Shown here piece by piece: positions 29,022-37,863 of a DNA stretch of 64,000 nucleotides. The number at the start of each line of letters is the position of its first letter. Position 1 is the stretch's first letter. Source of the DNA: DATARH01 sp963746885 (GTDB lineage Bacteria > Pseudomonadota > Alphaproteobacteria > ATCC43930 > CGMCC-115725); assembly GCA_963746885.1 (NCBI GenBank), contig CAVVDM010000020.1, positions 1-64,000 on the forward strand. The letters are read 5' to 3'. The notes beneath the pieces are model-generated. The model was not told the origin of the DNA and ran no database searches. It worked only from the letters and a program-made list of their open reading frames with translations. The position numbers and the translations under genes are program-made.

Positions 29022-30251
29022 ATGCCTACCGTATCCGCGCTTGCCCCTGCGAATTTTCCCGATCTCGCGCCGCTCGCCGGGGTGCGTCTGGCTGCCTATG
29101 CCGCCGGGGTGCGCTACAGCGGGCGCAACGATGTGATGGTCGCCGAGCTGGCGCCGGGCAGCACGATCGCCGGCGTGTTCACGCAATCGACGATGCCCGG
29201 CCAGCCGGTGATCTGGTGCCGCGAATGCCTGCCGGGCGGGCGGGTGCGCGCGATCGTCGTCAATTCGGGCAACGCCAATGTGTTTACCGGCCGCGCCGGG
29301 CGCCTCGTCGTCGAGAGCACCGCGGCGGCCGCGGCGGGAATCTTCGGCTGCGACACGAAGGAGGTTTTCATCTCGTCGACCGGGGTGATCGGCGAGCCGC
29401 CGCCGGCCGACCGGATCAGCGCTGCCCTGCCGCACATCGTGCCGCTGCTCAAGGCGGAGGCGTGGGAGACCGCGGCGCGTGCGATCATGACCACCGACAC
29501 CTTCCCGAAGGGCGCCACCGCCACCGCGACGATCGACGGCGTGGCGGTGCGGCTCAACGGGTTCGCCAAGGGTTCGGGCATGATCGCGCCCAACATGGCG
29601 ACGATGCTCGGCTACGTCTTCACCGATGCGGCATTGCCCGCCGCGGTACTGCAATCGCTGCTCGCCGAGACCAACGAGCGCTCGTTCAACTCGATCACGG
29701 TCGACGGTGACACCTCGACCAGCGACACGGTGTTGCTGTGCGCGACGCAGCAGGCGCGCCACGCCGCGATCGGCCGTCCCGACGACCCGCGTCTCGGCGA
29801 TTTCCGCCGTGCCCTCGCTGCGGTGATGACCAGCCTTGCGCAGCAGATCGCGCGCGACGGCGAGGGCGCCGAGAAATTCGTCACGATCGAGGTGTCGGGC
29901 GCCGAGAGCGAGCGCGCGGCGCGGCAGATCGGCCTCGCGATCGGCAATTCGCCGCTGGTCAAGACCGCGCTCGCAGCGGGCGACGCCAATTGGGGCCGCA
30001 TCGTCATGGCGGTCGGCAAGTCCGGCGAGAAGGCCGACCGCGACCGCCTGTCGATCTCGGCCGGCGGCGTCAAGATCGCTGCCGAGGGCGGGCCCGTCCC
30101 GGGCTATGACGAGGCGCCGGTCGCCGCGCACATGGCGGGGCGCGAGATCCAGATCGCGGTCGATCTCGGCATCGGCCCCGGCCGCGCGACCGTGTGGACC
30201 TGCGACCTGACCCATGGCTACATCGACATCAACGGCAGCTACCGCAGCTGA
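29022..30251 (+). CDS. argJ: Bifunctional ornithine acetyltransferase / N-acetylglutamate synthase
   Basis: Transfers acetyl from N-acetylornithine to glutamate (and, if bifunctional, makes N-acetylglutamate from acetyl-CoA) in arginine synthesis. The precursor of 409 residues self-cleaves at the conserved MIAPNMA-TMLGYVFTDA site, between Ala193 and Thr194 here, to give alpha and beta chains. Other hallmarks are VNSGNANVFTG, FISSTGVIGE, NSITVDGDTSTSDTV and DANWGRI. The chosen ATG has GGAGAG 8 bp upstream. The next gene, a mutT homologue, overlaps its 3' end. Confidence 0.96.
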   Translation: MPTVSALAPANFPDLAPLAGVRLAAYAAGVRYSGRNDVMVAELAPGSTIAGVFTQSTMPGQPVIWCRECLPGGRVRAIVVNSGNANVFTGRAGRLVVESTAAAAAGIFGCDTKEVFISSTGVIGEPPPADRISAALPHIVPLLKAEAWETAARAIMTTDTFPKGATATATIDGVAVRLNGFAKGSGMIAPNMATMLGYVFTDAALPAAVLQSLLAETNERSFNSITVDGDTSTSDTVLLCATQQARHAAIGRPDDPRLGDFRRALAAVMTSLAQQIARDGEGAEKFVTIEVSGAESERAARQIGLAIGNSPLVKTALAAGDANWGRIVMAVGKSGEKADRDRLSISAGGVKIAAEGGPVPGYDEAPVAAHMAGREIQIAVDLGIGPGRATVWTCDLTHGYIDINGSYRS

Positions 30252-30669
30252 GCCCGCCGCGCCCTCGGCGCGGCCTCTCCTGCTCGTCGCGGCGGTCGTG
30301 CTGATCGACGTCGACGGGCGGGTGCTGCTGGCCGAGCGGCCGGCGGGCAAGCACCTCGCCGGGATGTGGGAATTTCCCGGCGGCAAGGTGCAGCCCGGCG
30401 AGACGCCGGAAGCGGCGCTGATCCGCGAGCTCGCCGAGGAGCTCGGCATCGACGTGCATGCGAGCTGCCTGGCGCCGTTCACCTTCGCCTCGCACGCCTA
30501 TCCCGATTTCCACCTGCTGATGCCGCTCTACGTCTGCCGCAGATGGCAGGGCATCGTCAGCGCGCGCGAGGGCCAGCGCCTGGCCTGGGTGCGCCCGGCG
30601 CGGCTTGCCGAGTATCCGATGCCGCCGGCCGACAAGCCGCTCCTTGCGATGCTGCGCGACCTCTTGTAG
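30214..30669 (+). CDS. mutT: MutT-type Nudix hydrolase (8-oxo-dGTP diphosphatase)
   Basis: A 151-residue Nudix enzyme that probably hydrolyses 8-oxo-dGTP. The Nudix box is complete: G57 K V Q P G E63, then R71-E72-L-A-E75-E76-L-G, matching GX5EX7REUXEEXGU. The preceding MWEFPGGK and the C-terminal LAWVRPARLAEYPMPPADKPL resemble E. coli MutT. The ATG at 30214 overlaps argJ by 38 bp, an arrangement common in alphaproteobacteria. The first 18 residues are low-complexity, so a later start is possible. It converges with the liv operon 22 bp downstream. Confidence 0.9.
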   Translation: MATSTSTAATAAEPAAPSARPLLLVAAVVLIDVDGRVLLAERPAGKHLAGMWEFPGGKVQPGETPEAALIRELAEELGIDVHASCLAPFTFASHAYPDFHLLMPLYVCRRWQGIVSAREGQRLAWVRPARLAEYPMPPADKPLLAMLRDLL

Positions 30670-30691
30670 AGGCCGCGCAAGGTCGCCTGCG

Positions 30692-31912
30692 TCAGCCCAC
30701 CGCGCCGGTGATCAGCGGGCCGAACAGCTGCCAGCGCTGGCCGTCGAACCGCCCCATCTGGACCTGCTTGACCGGCGCGAAATCGGTCGGGCTGGTGTTG
30801 ATCATGATCCCGGGCAGCAGCATCGGCACCGTGAAGTTGTGCAGGCTCGCGGCCTGCTTCATGACGTTCTCGCGGGTCAATTCGTCGCCGCACTGCTTCA
30901 GCACCTGCACCATCGTCGCGCCGAGCGAGGGGCCGGTAACATTGCCGGAATCGCTCTTGTCGGCCCCGGGCATGTATTTGTCCATGAAGGCGACCCACGA
31001 TTTGAAGCCCGCGTCATCCTTCCATTTCGGGTCGGTCGGGTCTTTCAGGTAGAAATCCGACACGAGGCCCTTGGAGGCTTCGAAACCGGCCGGTTTCAGC
31101 GTGGCGCCCACCGAGTTGCCGATGCTGCTGAGAATGTGGAGCGGCTTCCAATCGATCTCCGCCGCCTTGCGGATGGCCTGTGCGGCAAATTTCGGAATCC
31201 CGGTATTGACGAAGACGTCGCAGCCGGCGGCCTTCATGCTCAGCACCTGCGAATCGACCGTGGGGTCGGTCGTCTCGTAGGACGCGGCGACCGCAATCAT
31301 CGATTTTTTGGTGCCGAGACCGTCGGTGACGCCCTTCAGATAGTCCTTGCCGAAATCGTCGTTCTGATAGAGCAGGCCGATCTTGCCGTTGGGCTTTTCC
31401 TTCAGGATGTAGGTGGCGTAGATGCGCCCCTCGCTCTGGTAGTTGGGCTGCCAGCCGATCGTCCAGGGATGGCCCTTCGGGTCGTCCCATTTGGTGGCGC
31501 CGGTCGCGACAAACATCTGCGGCACTTTTTTCTGGTTCATGTAGTGCCAGATCGCGCTGTTGGTCGGGGTGCCGAGGGTGCCGACCGTGCACAGCACGTT
31601 GTCCTGCTCGACGAGCTTGCGGACCTGCTCGACCGTCTTGGGCGGCGTGTACGCGTCGTCATACGAGATGAAGTTGATCTTGCGGCCGTTTACCCCGCCC
31701 TGGTCGTTGATCATCTTCCAGAAGGCTGCTTGCGATTTGGGGACAGCGCTGTAGGACGAGGCCGGGCCGCTGTAGGGGCCGGTATTGCCGATCTTGATCT
31801 CGCTGTCGGTGACGCCGGGGCCGTATTTCTTGGCGGCCAGCGCCGGCAAGGCGGCAAAGGCGAGCGCGCTCGGCGCGGCGGCCAGGATCGTGCGGCGAGT
31901 AATTCGAGTCAT
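30692..31912 (-). CDS. livK: Branched-chain amino acid ABC transporter, substrate-binding protein
   Basis: A 406-residue periplasmic binding protein for the adjacent LivHMGF transporter. The N-terminus TRITRRTILAAAPSALAFAALPALA is an export signal with a twin-arginine-like RRTIL core and Ala-x-Ala cleavage site. ITDSE-like text follows as VTDSEIKIGNTGPYSGPASSYS. The ATG at 31912 has GGAG upstream and overlaps the stop of the preceding membrane ORF as ATGA. Ligands in this family include amino acids, amides and aromatic acids, so leucine specificity is not proven. It is the last gene of the operon. Confidence 0.92.
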   Translation of the reverse strand: MTRITRRTILAAAPSALAFAALPALAAKKYGPGVTDSEIKIGNTGPYSGPASSYSAVPKSQAAFWKMINDQGGVNGRKINFISYDDAYTPPKTVEQVRKLVEQDNVLCTVGTLGTPTNSAIWHYMNQKKVPQMFVATGATKWDDPKGHPWTIGWQPNYQSEGRIYATYILKEKPNGKIGLLYQNDDFGKDYLKGVTDGLGTKKSMIAVAASYETTDPTVDSQVLSMKAAGCDVFVNTGIPKFAAQAIRKAAEIDWKPLHILSSIGNSVGATLKPAGFEASKGLVSDFYLKDPTDPKWKDDAGFKSWVAFMDKYMPGADKSDSGNVTGPSLGATMVQVLKQCGDELTRENVMKQAASLHNFTVPMLLPGIMINTSPTDFAPVKQVQMGRFDGQRWQLFGPLITGAVG

Positions 31913-32301
31913 GTCGATCTCCGTTGACGTAAGAGATGTGGTGTTGACCAGCTCTTTGGAAAAGCGAGCAATAATGAGAATAATAAGCCAAATCCTGGGA
32001 AAATTAACGACCACGCGGGCAGAACCCGAAAAAACAAGACAGAACTAGGAGTTGCCCAAAAAATCGGCGATAAGCCCCACCAGCCGAAAATAAATATTCC
32101 ATTGCAAACAGGAAGCAGCAGCAGAGCACTCCACCAGATAGAACGGCGCAAATCCCTCAGGCGCTTAGCCGCGATAATAACATGCGCAGCAGCTATAAGC
32201 GCAATCAGAGGTACCACCCATGACAAAAAAATCACGCTAAGGGTAGCCGCTAGAAGGCGCCATTCAATAATCCAAGAAATAGAAACCAATGCGAGCCACA
32301 A
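31909..32301 (-). CDS. Low-G+C hydrophobic ORF within liv operon, DUF805-like (tentative)
   Basis: A 130-residue membrane protein with three or four hydrophobic stretches. AAKRLRDLRRSIWWSALLLLPVCNGIFIFGWW recalls the R-L-x-D-x-x-x-S-x-WW motif of DUF805 proteins, but the usual N-terminal part is absent. It starts at TTG; the same frame runs back to the livM stop codon. Its stop overlaps the livK start as ATGA. The base composition is strikingly A+T-richer than the surrounding liv genes, so it may be a recent insertion or a remnant. Whether it is expressed or functions in transport is unknown. Confidence 0.5.
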   Translation of the reverse strand: MWLALVSISWIIEWRLLAATLSVIFLSWVVPLIALIAAAHVIIAAKRLRDLRRSIWWSALLLLPVCNGIFIFGWWGLSPIFWATPSSVLFFRVLPAWSLIFPGFGLLFSLLLAFPKSWSTPHLLRQRRST

Positions 32302-32346
32302 AGCAAAGTATTTAGAGCGGTCGATGGTGACCGCATACCAGGATTC

Positions 32347-33354
32347 TCAAATCAGCCGAGGGTAGCCGGCGGCACCGGAGGGTACTGCAAATATCACCAG
32401 CAGCAGGATGATGCCGTAGATCACGCCGGCCAGCCCGGTCGATATGCTCTCGGCGATGTTGGGCACGAACAGCACGAACAACCCGCCGACCAGACACCCC
32501 GGGATCGAGCCGACCCCGCCGATCACGAGGCCGACCAGGAACGAGATCGACAACAGGAAGCTGAAGCTGTCGGGCGCGACAAACTGTATGACGATGGCGC
32601 CGAGCGCGCCGGCGACCCCGGTGTAAAGGGCGCTGACGCCGAAGGTCAGCGTCTTGTAGAGGGCGCTGTTGACGCCCATCGCGGCGGCGGCGATCGGGTT
32701 GTCGCGGATCGCCATTATCGCCCGCCCGGTGCGGCTGCGCACCAGGCTCGCCGCGCCGGCGAACAACAGCAACAAGACGATCAGCGTGAAGTAGTAGAGC
32801 CATTGATCGGCGTCGATCGGCAGGCCAAAGGGCGGGTCCGGCTTGTCGATCACCAGACCCTGCACGCCCCCGGTAAAGCCTTCGAGCGGGCGGAATTTCA
32901 GGATCTGCGGCATCGCGATCGCCAGCGCGAAGGTGGCAAGCGCCAAATAGAGGCCCTGCAACCGCAACGCCGGCAGGCCGAACAGAAAGCCGACCGCGAA
33001 ACACACCGCCCCCGCCGCCGGCAACGTCCACACGTAATCGACGCCCCAGCGGTGCATCAGGATCGCCGCGGTGTAGGCGCCGATCCCGTAGAAGGCGCTG
33101 TGTCCCAATGAGAATTGCCCGTTATACCCGGTCAACAGGTTGAGGCCGAGGATCGCCAGCGCATAGATCATCACCTGGGTCAGCTGGAAGGTGACGAAGC
33201 TGTGGACCAGCAGCGGCAGCGCCGCCGCCCCGATCACGGCGGCGCCGATCCACAGCAGGCGACCGGGACGGCTGAGCATGGCACCTTCGCGTGCTGCGCC
33301 CGCGGCAAAGGCGAGGCCGTCCTTGGCGGCCAGCTTCTCCGATGGGACGGTCAT
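32347..33354 (-). CDS. livM: Branched-chain amino acid ABC transporter, permease LivM
   Basis: A 335-residue inner-membrane permease with about nine helices. YALAILGLNLLTGYNGQFSLGHSAFYGIGAYTAA is the family signature, and RTGRAIMAIRDNPIAAAAMGVN is the ATPase-contacting EAA-like loop. It pairs with LivH and is driven by LivG/LivF. The ATG at 33354 overlaps the livH stop as ATGA. The C-terminus ends GAAGYPRLI before TGA at 32349-32347. Confidence 0.95.
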   Translation of the reverse strand: MTVPSEKLAAKDGLAFAAGAAREGAMLSRPGRLLWIGAAVIGAAALPLLVHSFVTFQLTQVMIYALAILGLNLLTGYNGQFSLGHSAFYGIGAYTAAILMHRWGVDYVWTLPAAGAVCFAVGFLFGLPALRLQGLYLALATFALAIAMPQILKFRPLEGFTGGVQGLVIDKPDPPFGLPIDADQWLYYFTLIVLLLLFAGAASLVRSRTGRAIMAIRDNPIAAAAMGVNSALYKTLTFGVSALYTGVAGALGAIVIQFVAPDSFSFLLSISFLVGLVIGGVGSIPGCLVGGLFVLFVPNIAESISTGLAGVIYGIILLLVIFAVPSGAAGYPRLI

Positions 33355-34229
33355 ACCCGGGTCACCACCCGGCGGCCGAAGATGCCGCTCGGCCGGACCA
33401 TCAGCACCGCCACGATCAGCACCAGCGCGATCGTCAGTTTCAGTTCGCGCCCGACATAGGGGATGAACGTGCCGGCCAGATTCTCGATGATGCCGACCGC
33501 GAAGCCGCCGAATACCGCCCCCGCCGGGCTGGTCATGCCGCCCAGCACGGCGCCGGCAAACCCGTATAACAGGACGCCGAGCATCATGTTCGGTTCGAGG
33601 AACACAACGGGCGCGATCAACATGCCGGCGACCGCGCCGATCGCCGCCGCCATGCCCCAGCCGAGCGCGGTCATCCAGCCGACGCGGATGCCGACGAGCC
33701 GGGCAGATTCCGGATTGGCAGCGGCCGCCCGCATTGCCAAGCCCAGCCGCGTGCCGCGGAAAAACAGATAAAGCAGCGCGAGCATCCCCAGCGTCACGCC
33801 GATCATGCCGGCCTGATGCGTGTCGATCAGTCCGTTGCCGAACAGCGGCTTGTTGCCGAATGGCGTCGGGAAGGTCTTGATCGTGTAATCCCAGATATAC
33901 CCGGCGCCGCTGTTGAGAATGCTGAACAAGGCGATGAAGGCGACGAGGCTGGAGAGGATCGGCGCATTGTGGATCGGCCGAAACAGCACCCGCTCGATCG
34001 CGACGCCGCCGACAAACGACAGCGCCACCGTGGCGGCGAAGGCCAGCCAGTAGGGCCACCCCCACTGCATCAGCTGCCAGGCGATAAAGGTCGAGAACAT
34101 CGCCATTTCGCCCTGCGCGAAATTGAGATGGTCGATCGCCTGGTAGATCATCACCACCGCGAGCGCCATGCAGGCGTAGATCCCGCCAGTCGCGAGACCT
34201 GCGAGCACCTGCTGCAGAAAAAGTTGCAT
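33351..34229 (-). CDS. livH: Branched-chain amino acid ABC transporter, permease LivH
   Basis: A 292-residue membrane permease. The N-terminus FLQQVLAGLATGGIYACMALAVVMIYQAIDHLNFAQGEMAMF is diagnostic of LivH, and GLAMRAAAANPESARLVGI is the loop that docks on the ATPase. It has about eight hydrophobic helices. It starts 3 bp after the livF stop and overlaps livM by four bases, so the operon is translationally coupled. Confidence 0.95.
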   Translation of the reverse strand: MQLFLQQVLAGLATGGIYACMALAVVMIYQAIDHLNFAQGEMAMFSTFIAWQLMQWGWPYWLAFAATVALSFVGGVAIERVLFRPIHNAPILSSLVAFIALFSILNSGAGYIWDYTIKTFPTPFGNKPLFGNGLIDTHQAGMIGVTLGMLALLYLFFRGTRLGLAMRAAAANPESARLVGIRVGWMTALGWGMAAAIGAVAGMLIAPVVFLEPNMMLGVLLYGFAGAVLGGMTSPAGAVFGGFAVGIIENLAGTFIPYVGRELKLTIALVLIVAVLMVRPSGIFGRRVVTRV

Positions 34230-34232
34230 CGC

Positions 34233-34940
34233 CTAATATCCGAGATAGGAGCGGCGGATCGATTCGTCGGCGCCGATCACCGCGGCCGCGGCGTCCATTA
34301 CGATGCGTCCGGTTTCGAGCAGGTAGGCATGCTCGGCCAGCTCCAGCGCCAGGGCGGCGTTCTGCTCGACGATCAGCATCGCGACGCCCATTTCCTGATT
34401 AACCCGCCGCAGGATCGCGAACAATTCCTCGACGATCAGCGGCGCCAGGCCGAACGACGGCTCGTCGAGCAGCATCAGCCGCGGCCGCAGCATCAACGCC
34501 CGGCCGACCGCCAGCATCTGCTGCTCGCCGCCCGACAGCGTGCCGGCCTGCTGCGCCCGCCGTTCCCTGAGCCGCGGAAAATGCTGGTAGACCCGCTCGA
34601 TGTCGGCGGCGATGCCGGGTCGGTCGCGGCGGGTCATCGCGCCCAGTTGCAGGTTCTCCTCGACGCTGACCCGCAGAAAGGTGCCGCGCCCCTCGGGCAC
34701 ATGCGCGATGCCGAGACGCACGACGTCCTCGGTCGCCCAGCCGGCGATGGGCTTGCCGTCGAAGCGGATGTCGCCTTTCGCGCGGACCATGCCGGAGAGC
34801 GCCCGCAGCACGGTCGTCTTGCCGGCGCCATTGGCCCCAAGCAGGGTGCGGACACCTCCTTCGTCGAGGCCGAAGCCGACCCCGAACAATGCCTGCTGCT
34901 CGCCGTAGAACGCGTCGAGACCGTCGACCTCGAGCATCAT
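34233..34940 (-). CDS. livF: Branched-chain amino acid ABC transporter, ATP-binding protein LivF
   Basis: A 235-residue ABC ATPase. Walker A is GANGAGKTT, signature LSGGEQQMLAVGRAL, Walker B LMLLDEPSFGLAP, with the H-loop replaced as usual in LivF by VEQN. VDGLDAFYGEQQALFGV at the start and HVPEGRGTF are family marks. The ATG at 34940 overlaps the livG stop (ATGA). It forms the cytoplasmic ATPase with LivG. Confidence 0.95.
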   Translation of the reverse strand: MMLEVDGLDAFYGEQQALFGVGFGLDEGGVRTLLGANGAGKTTVLRALSGMVRAKGDIRFDGKPIAGWATEDVVRLGIAHVPEGRGTFLRVSVEENLQLGAMTRRDRPGIAADIERVYQHFPRLRERRAQQAGTLSGGEQQMLAVGRALMLRPRLMLLDEPSFGLAPLIVEELFAILRRVNQEMGVAMLIVEQNAALALELAEHAYLLETGRIVMDAAAAVIGADESIRRSYLGY

Positions 34941-35797
34941 CGCGCGGCAATCCCGTCGACCAGCTGCTTTTGGCCGCTGGCGCCGGTGCCGAGATAGGCC
35001 TCGATCACCGCCGGGTCCTGCTGTACCTCCGCGGGCGTCCCCTCCGCGATCTTGCGCCCGAAATCGAGCGCGACCACCTTGTCGGACACCGACATGACCA
35101 GGTTCATGTGGTGCTCGACCAGCAGCACGGTGACGTCGCGCTCGTCGCGCACCCGGCGGATCAGCACGCCGAGTTCGGCGACCTCCCCGTGGTTGAGCCC
35201 GCCGGCCGGCTCGTCGAGCAGCAATAGCTTCGGATGCCCGGCGAGCGCGCGCGCCAGCTCGACCCGCTTGCGCGTCCCGAGCGGCAGGCCGGCCGCCGGG
35301 CGCAGCGCCACGTCTTCGAGGTCGAGCATATGGAGCAGCGACCAGGCGGTCTCGGTGAGCGCCGCTTCCTGTCGGCCGACCCACGGCAGGCGCAGCATGT
35401 CGCTGACGAAGTCGCCGCGGCTGTGGGCGTGGCCGCCGAGGAGCACGTTGTCGAGCACCGATTGCGGGCCGAACAAAGCGAGGTTCTGGAAGGTCCGGCC
35501 GATCCCGATCTCGGCAATGCGGTGCGGCGGGCGCCCGAGCATCGAGCGTCCCTCGAACAGGATGTCACCCCGATTGGGCGTGTAGAGCCGGCTGACGCAG
35601 TTGAACAGGGTGGTCTTGCCGGCGCCGTTCGGGCCGATCAGGCCCAGAATCTGGCCGGCCTCCAGGGTGAAGGAGACGCCGTCGAGGGCGACAATGCCGC
35701 CAAACCGCACCGCGATGTCGCGGATTTCGAGCAGCGGGGAGAGGGAAGCGGCCCTTGCCGCTGGCGCGCGCATTGTCGTCGACGCGGCACTAGCCAT
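34937..35797 (-). CDS. livG: Branched-chain amino acid ABC transporter, ATP-binding protein LivG
   Basis: A 286-residue ABC ATPase, first gene of the liv operon. Walker A is GPNGAGKTT, then IGRTFQNLALFGPQSVLDNVLLG, and Walker B LLLLDEPAGGLNHGE, with H-loop VEHHMNLVM. The usual LSGGQ signature is here LPLGTRKRVELARAL, i.e. a degenerate version as in many LivG proteins. It diverges from the zinc-ribbon gene across a 281-bp region that must hold the operon promoter. Confidence 0.94.
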   Translation of the reverse strand: MASAASTTMRAPAARAASLSPLLEIRDIAVRFGGIVALDGVSFTLEAGQILGLIGPNGAGKTTLFNCVSRLYTPNRGDILFEGRSMLGRPPHRIAEIGIGRTFQNLALFGPQSVLDNVLLGGHAHSRGDFVSDMLRLPWVGRQEAALTETAWSLLHMLDLEDVALRPAAGLPLGTRKRVELARALAGHPKLLLLDEPAGGLNHGEVAELGVLIRRVRDERDVTVLLVEHHMNLVMSVSDKVVALDFGRKIAEGTPAEVQQDPAVIEAYLGTGASGQKQLVDGIAAR

Positions 35798-36002
35798 GAT
35801 CCCTCGCCATTGGCCGGAACCCGCACGAGCCGTGCATCGGCACCCCTCCTCCCACGCTCTCTGTTGCGGCGAAGCTGCCGACCGGGAGTCGTCGAGTCAA
35901 GCCGCTATCGCCAGCCGCCGCAGACCTCGTTCGGGCCGCATTCCCGATGCCGCCGCAGCCTCTGGAGGCCGCTCCGGCTACCGACCCTGCGTCTGACCCT
36001 GG

Positions 36003-36039
36003 GGATGATCGACAAGCGGGCACAAATCCGGGATCATCC
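36003..36039. repeat. Inverted repeat in the livG / zinc-ribbon divergent region
   Basis: GGATGATC (36003-36010) and GATCATCC (36032-36039) form a perfect 8-bp inverted repeat with a 21-base spacer in the 281-bp gap between livG and the zinc-ribbon gene. It is about 40 bp upstream of the zinc-ribbon ATG and could be an operator or simply a chance hairpin. The rest of the gap (35798-36002) shows nothing I can name. Confidence 0.4.
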
Positions 36040-36078
36040 TGCTGAACAATAAGACAGCTCCGAGTTTCAGCGCAGTCC

Positions 36079-36825
36079 ATGATCGTCATCTGCCCCGCCT
36101 GCGAGACCCGCTACCTCGTCGATGATGCTGCTCTCGGCGGGGCCGGCGGCCGCCGCGTACGCTGCGCCAGCTGCGGCAACGTCTGGCAATTCAGCCCCGA
36201 GGGGGCGGCCATCCAGGCGGCGGTGGCCGAGGTGGCGGCGGCAACCGAAGCCGCCGCGGCTCGGACTGCCGCCGAGCCGCGGGCGTCCGCCGCGCCGCGT
36301 GCGGAGGCGTTGCGGCCCGAGCCCGGAACTGCTGCGCCAACTCATCCCGCGGGCCCGAGCGCGCTGCCGCGCCCGTCGGTCGCGGTCGAGCTGCCGGCGG
36401 CGGCGCGCGGGCGCCGAAGGAGAGCCCAGAGTCTCGGGGTCCTGGTCCTTGCCTGCGGCTTGGTACTGATTGCCATCCTGGCGCGCGACCGGGTCGAGGC
36501 GACATGGCCGGCGACAAACCGCGTCTACGTGGCGCTCCATCTCGCCGAACCGCCGGGCGCCGGGCTCAAGGTCACGGTAACACCGCGGCGAACCCCCGAT
36601 TCGCTGGTTATCACCGGCGACATCTTCAATAGTGCCGCCGAGCCCCGGCGTGTGCCGCAATTGCGCGTGACCTTGCAGGACGGCAACAAGGTCGATCTCG
36701 TTTCCAAGGTGATTGACGCTCCGATCGACGTCCTCGCGCCCAACGGCACGGCGCATTTCAACACAACATTCGACCATCCCAGCATCACCGCAACCGGAGT
36801 GGCGGTAACCTTCGCGACACAGTGA
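36079..36825 (+). CDS. MJ0042-type zinc-ribbon membrane protein with DUF3426-like domain
   Basis: A 248-residue protein. The N-terminal zinc ribbon has two CxxC pairs (CPAC at 5-8, CASC at about 29-32) in the MJ0042 pattern ICPACETRYLVDD ... VRCASCGNVW. An Ala/Pro-rich linker follows, then one transmembrane helix SLGVLVLACGLVLIAILA near residue 120, then a beta-rich extracytoplasmic domain (LKVTVTPRRTPDSLVITGDIFNSAAEPRRVPQLRVTLQDG) as in DUF3426 proteins. The function is not known; in alphaproteobacteria it often sits near cell-division or envelope genes. Confidence 0.85.
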   Translation: MIVICPACETRYLVDDAALGGAGGRRVRCASCGNVWQFSPEGAAIQAAVAEVAAATEAAAARTAAEPRASAAPRAEALRPEPGTAAPTHPAGPSALPRPSVAVELPAAARGRRRRAQSLGVLVLACGLVLIAILARDRVEATWPATNRVYVALHLAEPPGAGLKVTVTPRRTPDSLVITGDIFNSAAEPRRVPQLRVTLQDGNKVDLVSKVIDAPIDVLAPNGTAHFNTTFDHPSITATGVAVTFATQ

Positions 36826-36910
36826 GCGCGGCGGGTGCCGCGACAAACCGCCACGGCGGACAGGCGGCGCCGTCGCGCCGCGACACCGCTCGATCCGCAG
36901 GGAGGGAGAC

Positions 36911-37837
36911 ATGCCGGGAATAGGGTTCCTGATCTTTCTGATCGTCCTCGCGATCATCGTTCTGGCGGTCATCGCGCGCGGCGTGCGCACCGTGCCGCAG
37001 GGCTTTCAATGGACGGTCGAGCGGTTCGGGCGCTACCGCGTCACGTTGTCGCCGGGCCTGCACCTGATCAACCCGTTCATCGACGCCATCGGGCGCAAGA
37101 TGAACGTCCAGGAAACGGTGCTGGAGATCCCGGCCCAGAACGTGATCACCAAGGACAACGCCTCGGTCGTCGTCGACGGCATCGTGTTCTATCAGATCAT
37201 CGACGCCAGCCGCGCCGCCTACGAGGTGCGCAATCTCGAACAGGCGGTGACCAACATAACGATGACCAACATCCGCACGGCGATCGGCGCCCTCGACCTC
37301 GACGAGACCCTGTCGAAGCGCGACGAGATCAACGAGCGGCTGCTGCGCGTGCTCGATGCGGCCACTGAGCCGTGGGGCACCAAGATCACCCGCGTCGAGC
37401 TGAAAGATGTCCGGCCGCCCGAGGATGTCCAGGAGTCGATGTCCAAGCAGCTGACCGCCGACCGCGAACGGCGCGCCGCGATTTTGCGCGCCGAGGGCGT
37501 CAAGCAGGCCGCGATTCTCGAAGCCGAGGGCACGAAGCAGGCGCAGATCCTTGCCGCCGAAGGGCGCCTGGCGGCAGCGCAGCGCGATGCCGAGGCGCGC
37601 GAGCGGCTCGCCGCAGCCGAGGCCATCGCCACCACCGCGGTCTCTAAGGCGGTCTCGGAAGGCAATGTGCAGGCGCTCAACTACTTCATCGCCCAGAAAT
37701 ACGTCGAGGCGATGACCCAGATCGGGCAGTCGCCGAACGCCAGGCTGGTGCTGATGCCGATGGAAACCAGCGGTCTCGTCGGCACGATTGCCGGCATCGC
37801 CGAACTCGCCAAGAGCGCGATGCAACGGGCGGAATAG
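36911..37837 (+). CDS. qmcA: SPFH/Band 7 membrane protein (stomatin/QmcA-like)
   Basis: A 308-residue protein with one N-terminal membrane helix (GFLIFLIVLAIIVLAVIARG) and a Band 7 domain (VPQGFQWTVERFGRYRVTLSPGLHLINPF ... ASVVVDGIVFYQIID). The C-terminal half is an Ala/Glu/Gln-rich coiled coil that drives ring-like oligomers at the membrane, ending in LVLMPMETSGLVGTIAGIAEL. It sits 26 bp upstream of nfeD, its usual partner, forming a lipid-raft-like or membrane-protein quality-control unit. GGGAGGGAG precedes the ATG. Confidence 0.92.
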   Translation: MPGIGFLIFLIVLAIIVLAVIARGVRTVPQGFQWTVERFGRYRVTLSPGLHLINPFIDAIGRKMNVQETVLEIPAQNVITKDNASVVVDGIVFYQIIDASRAAYEVRNLEQAVTNITMTNIRTAIGALDLDETLSKRDEINERLLRVLDAATEPWGTKITRVELKDVRPPEDVQESMSKQLTADRERRAAILRAEGVKQAAILEAEGTKQAQILAAEGRLAAAQRDAEARERLAAAEAIATTAVSKAVSEGNVQALNYFIAQKYVEAMTQIGQSPNARLVLMPMETSGLVGTIAGIAELAKSAMQRAE

Positions 37838-37863
37838 GCCGGCGGAATAGGAAAGCACGCGGC

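Noticed and set aside
28875..30482. A 535-codon minus-strand frame antisense to argJ and mutT
   Set aside because: It covers argJ and mutT in antisense and reads as Arg/Ala/Gly-rich shadow.
32301..33354. Programmed TGA readthrough joining LivM to the low-GC ORF
   Set aside because: Only the shared frame supports it. No selenocysteine element or known readthrough context was recognised, so it is left as a test.
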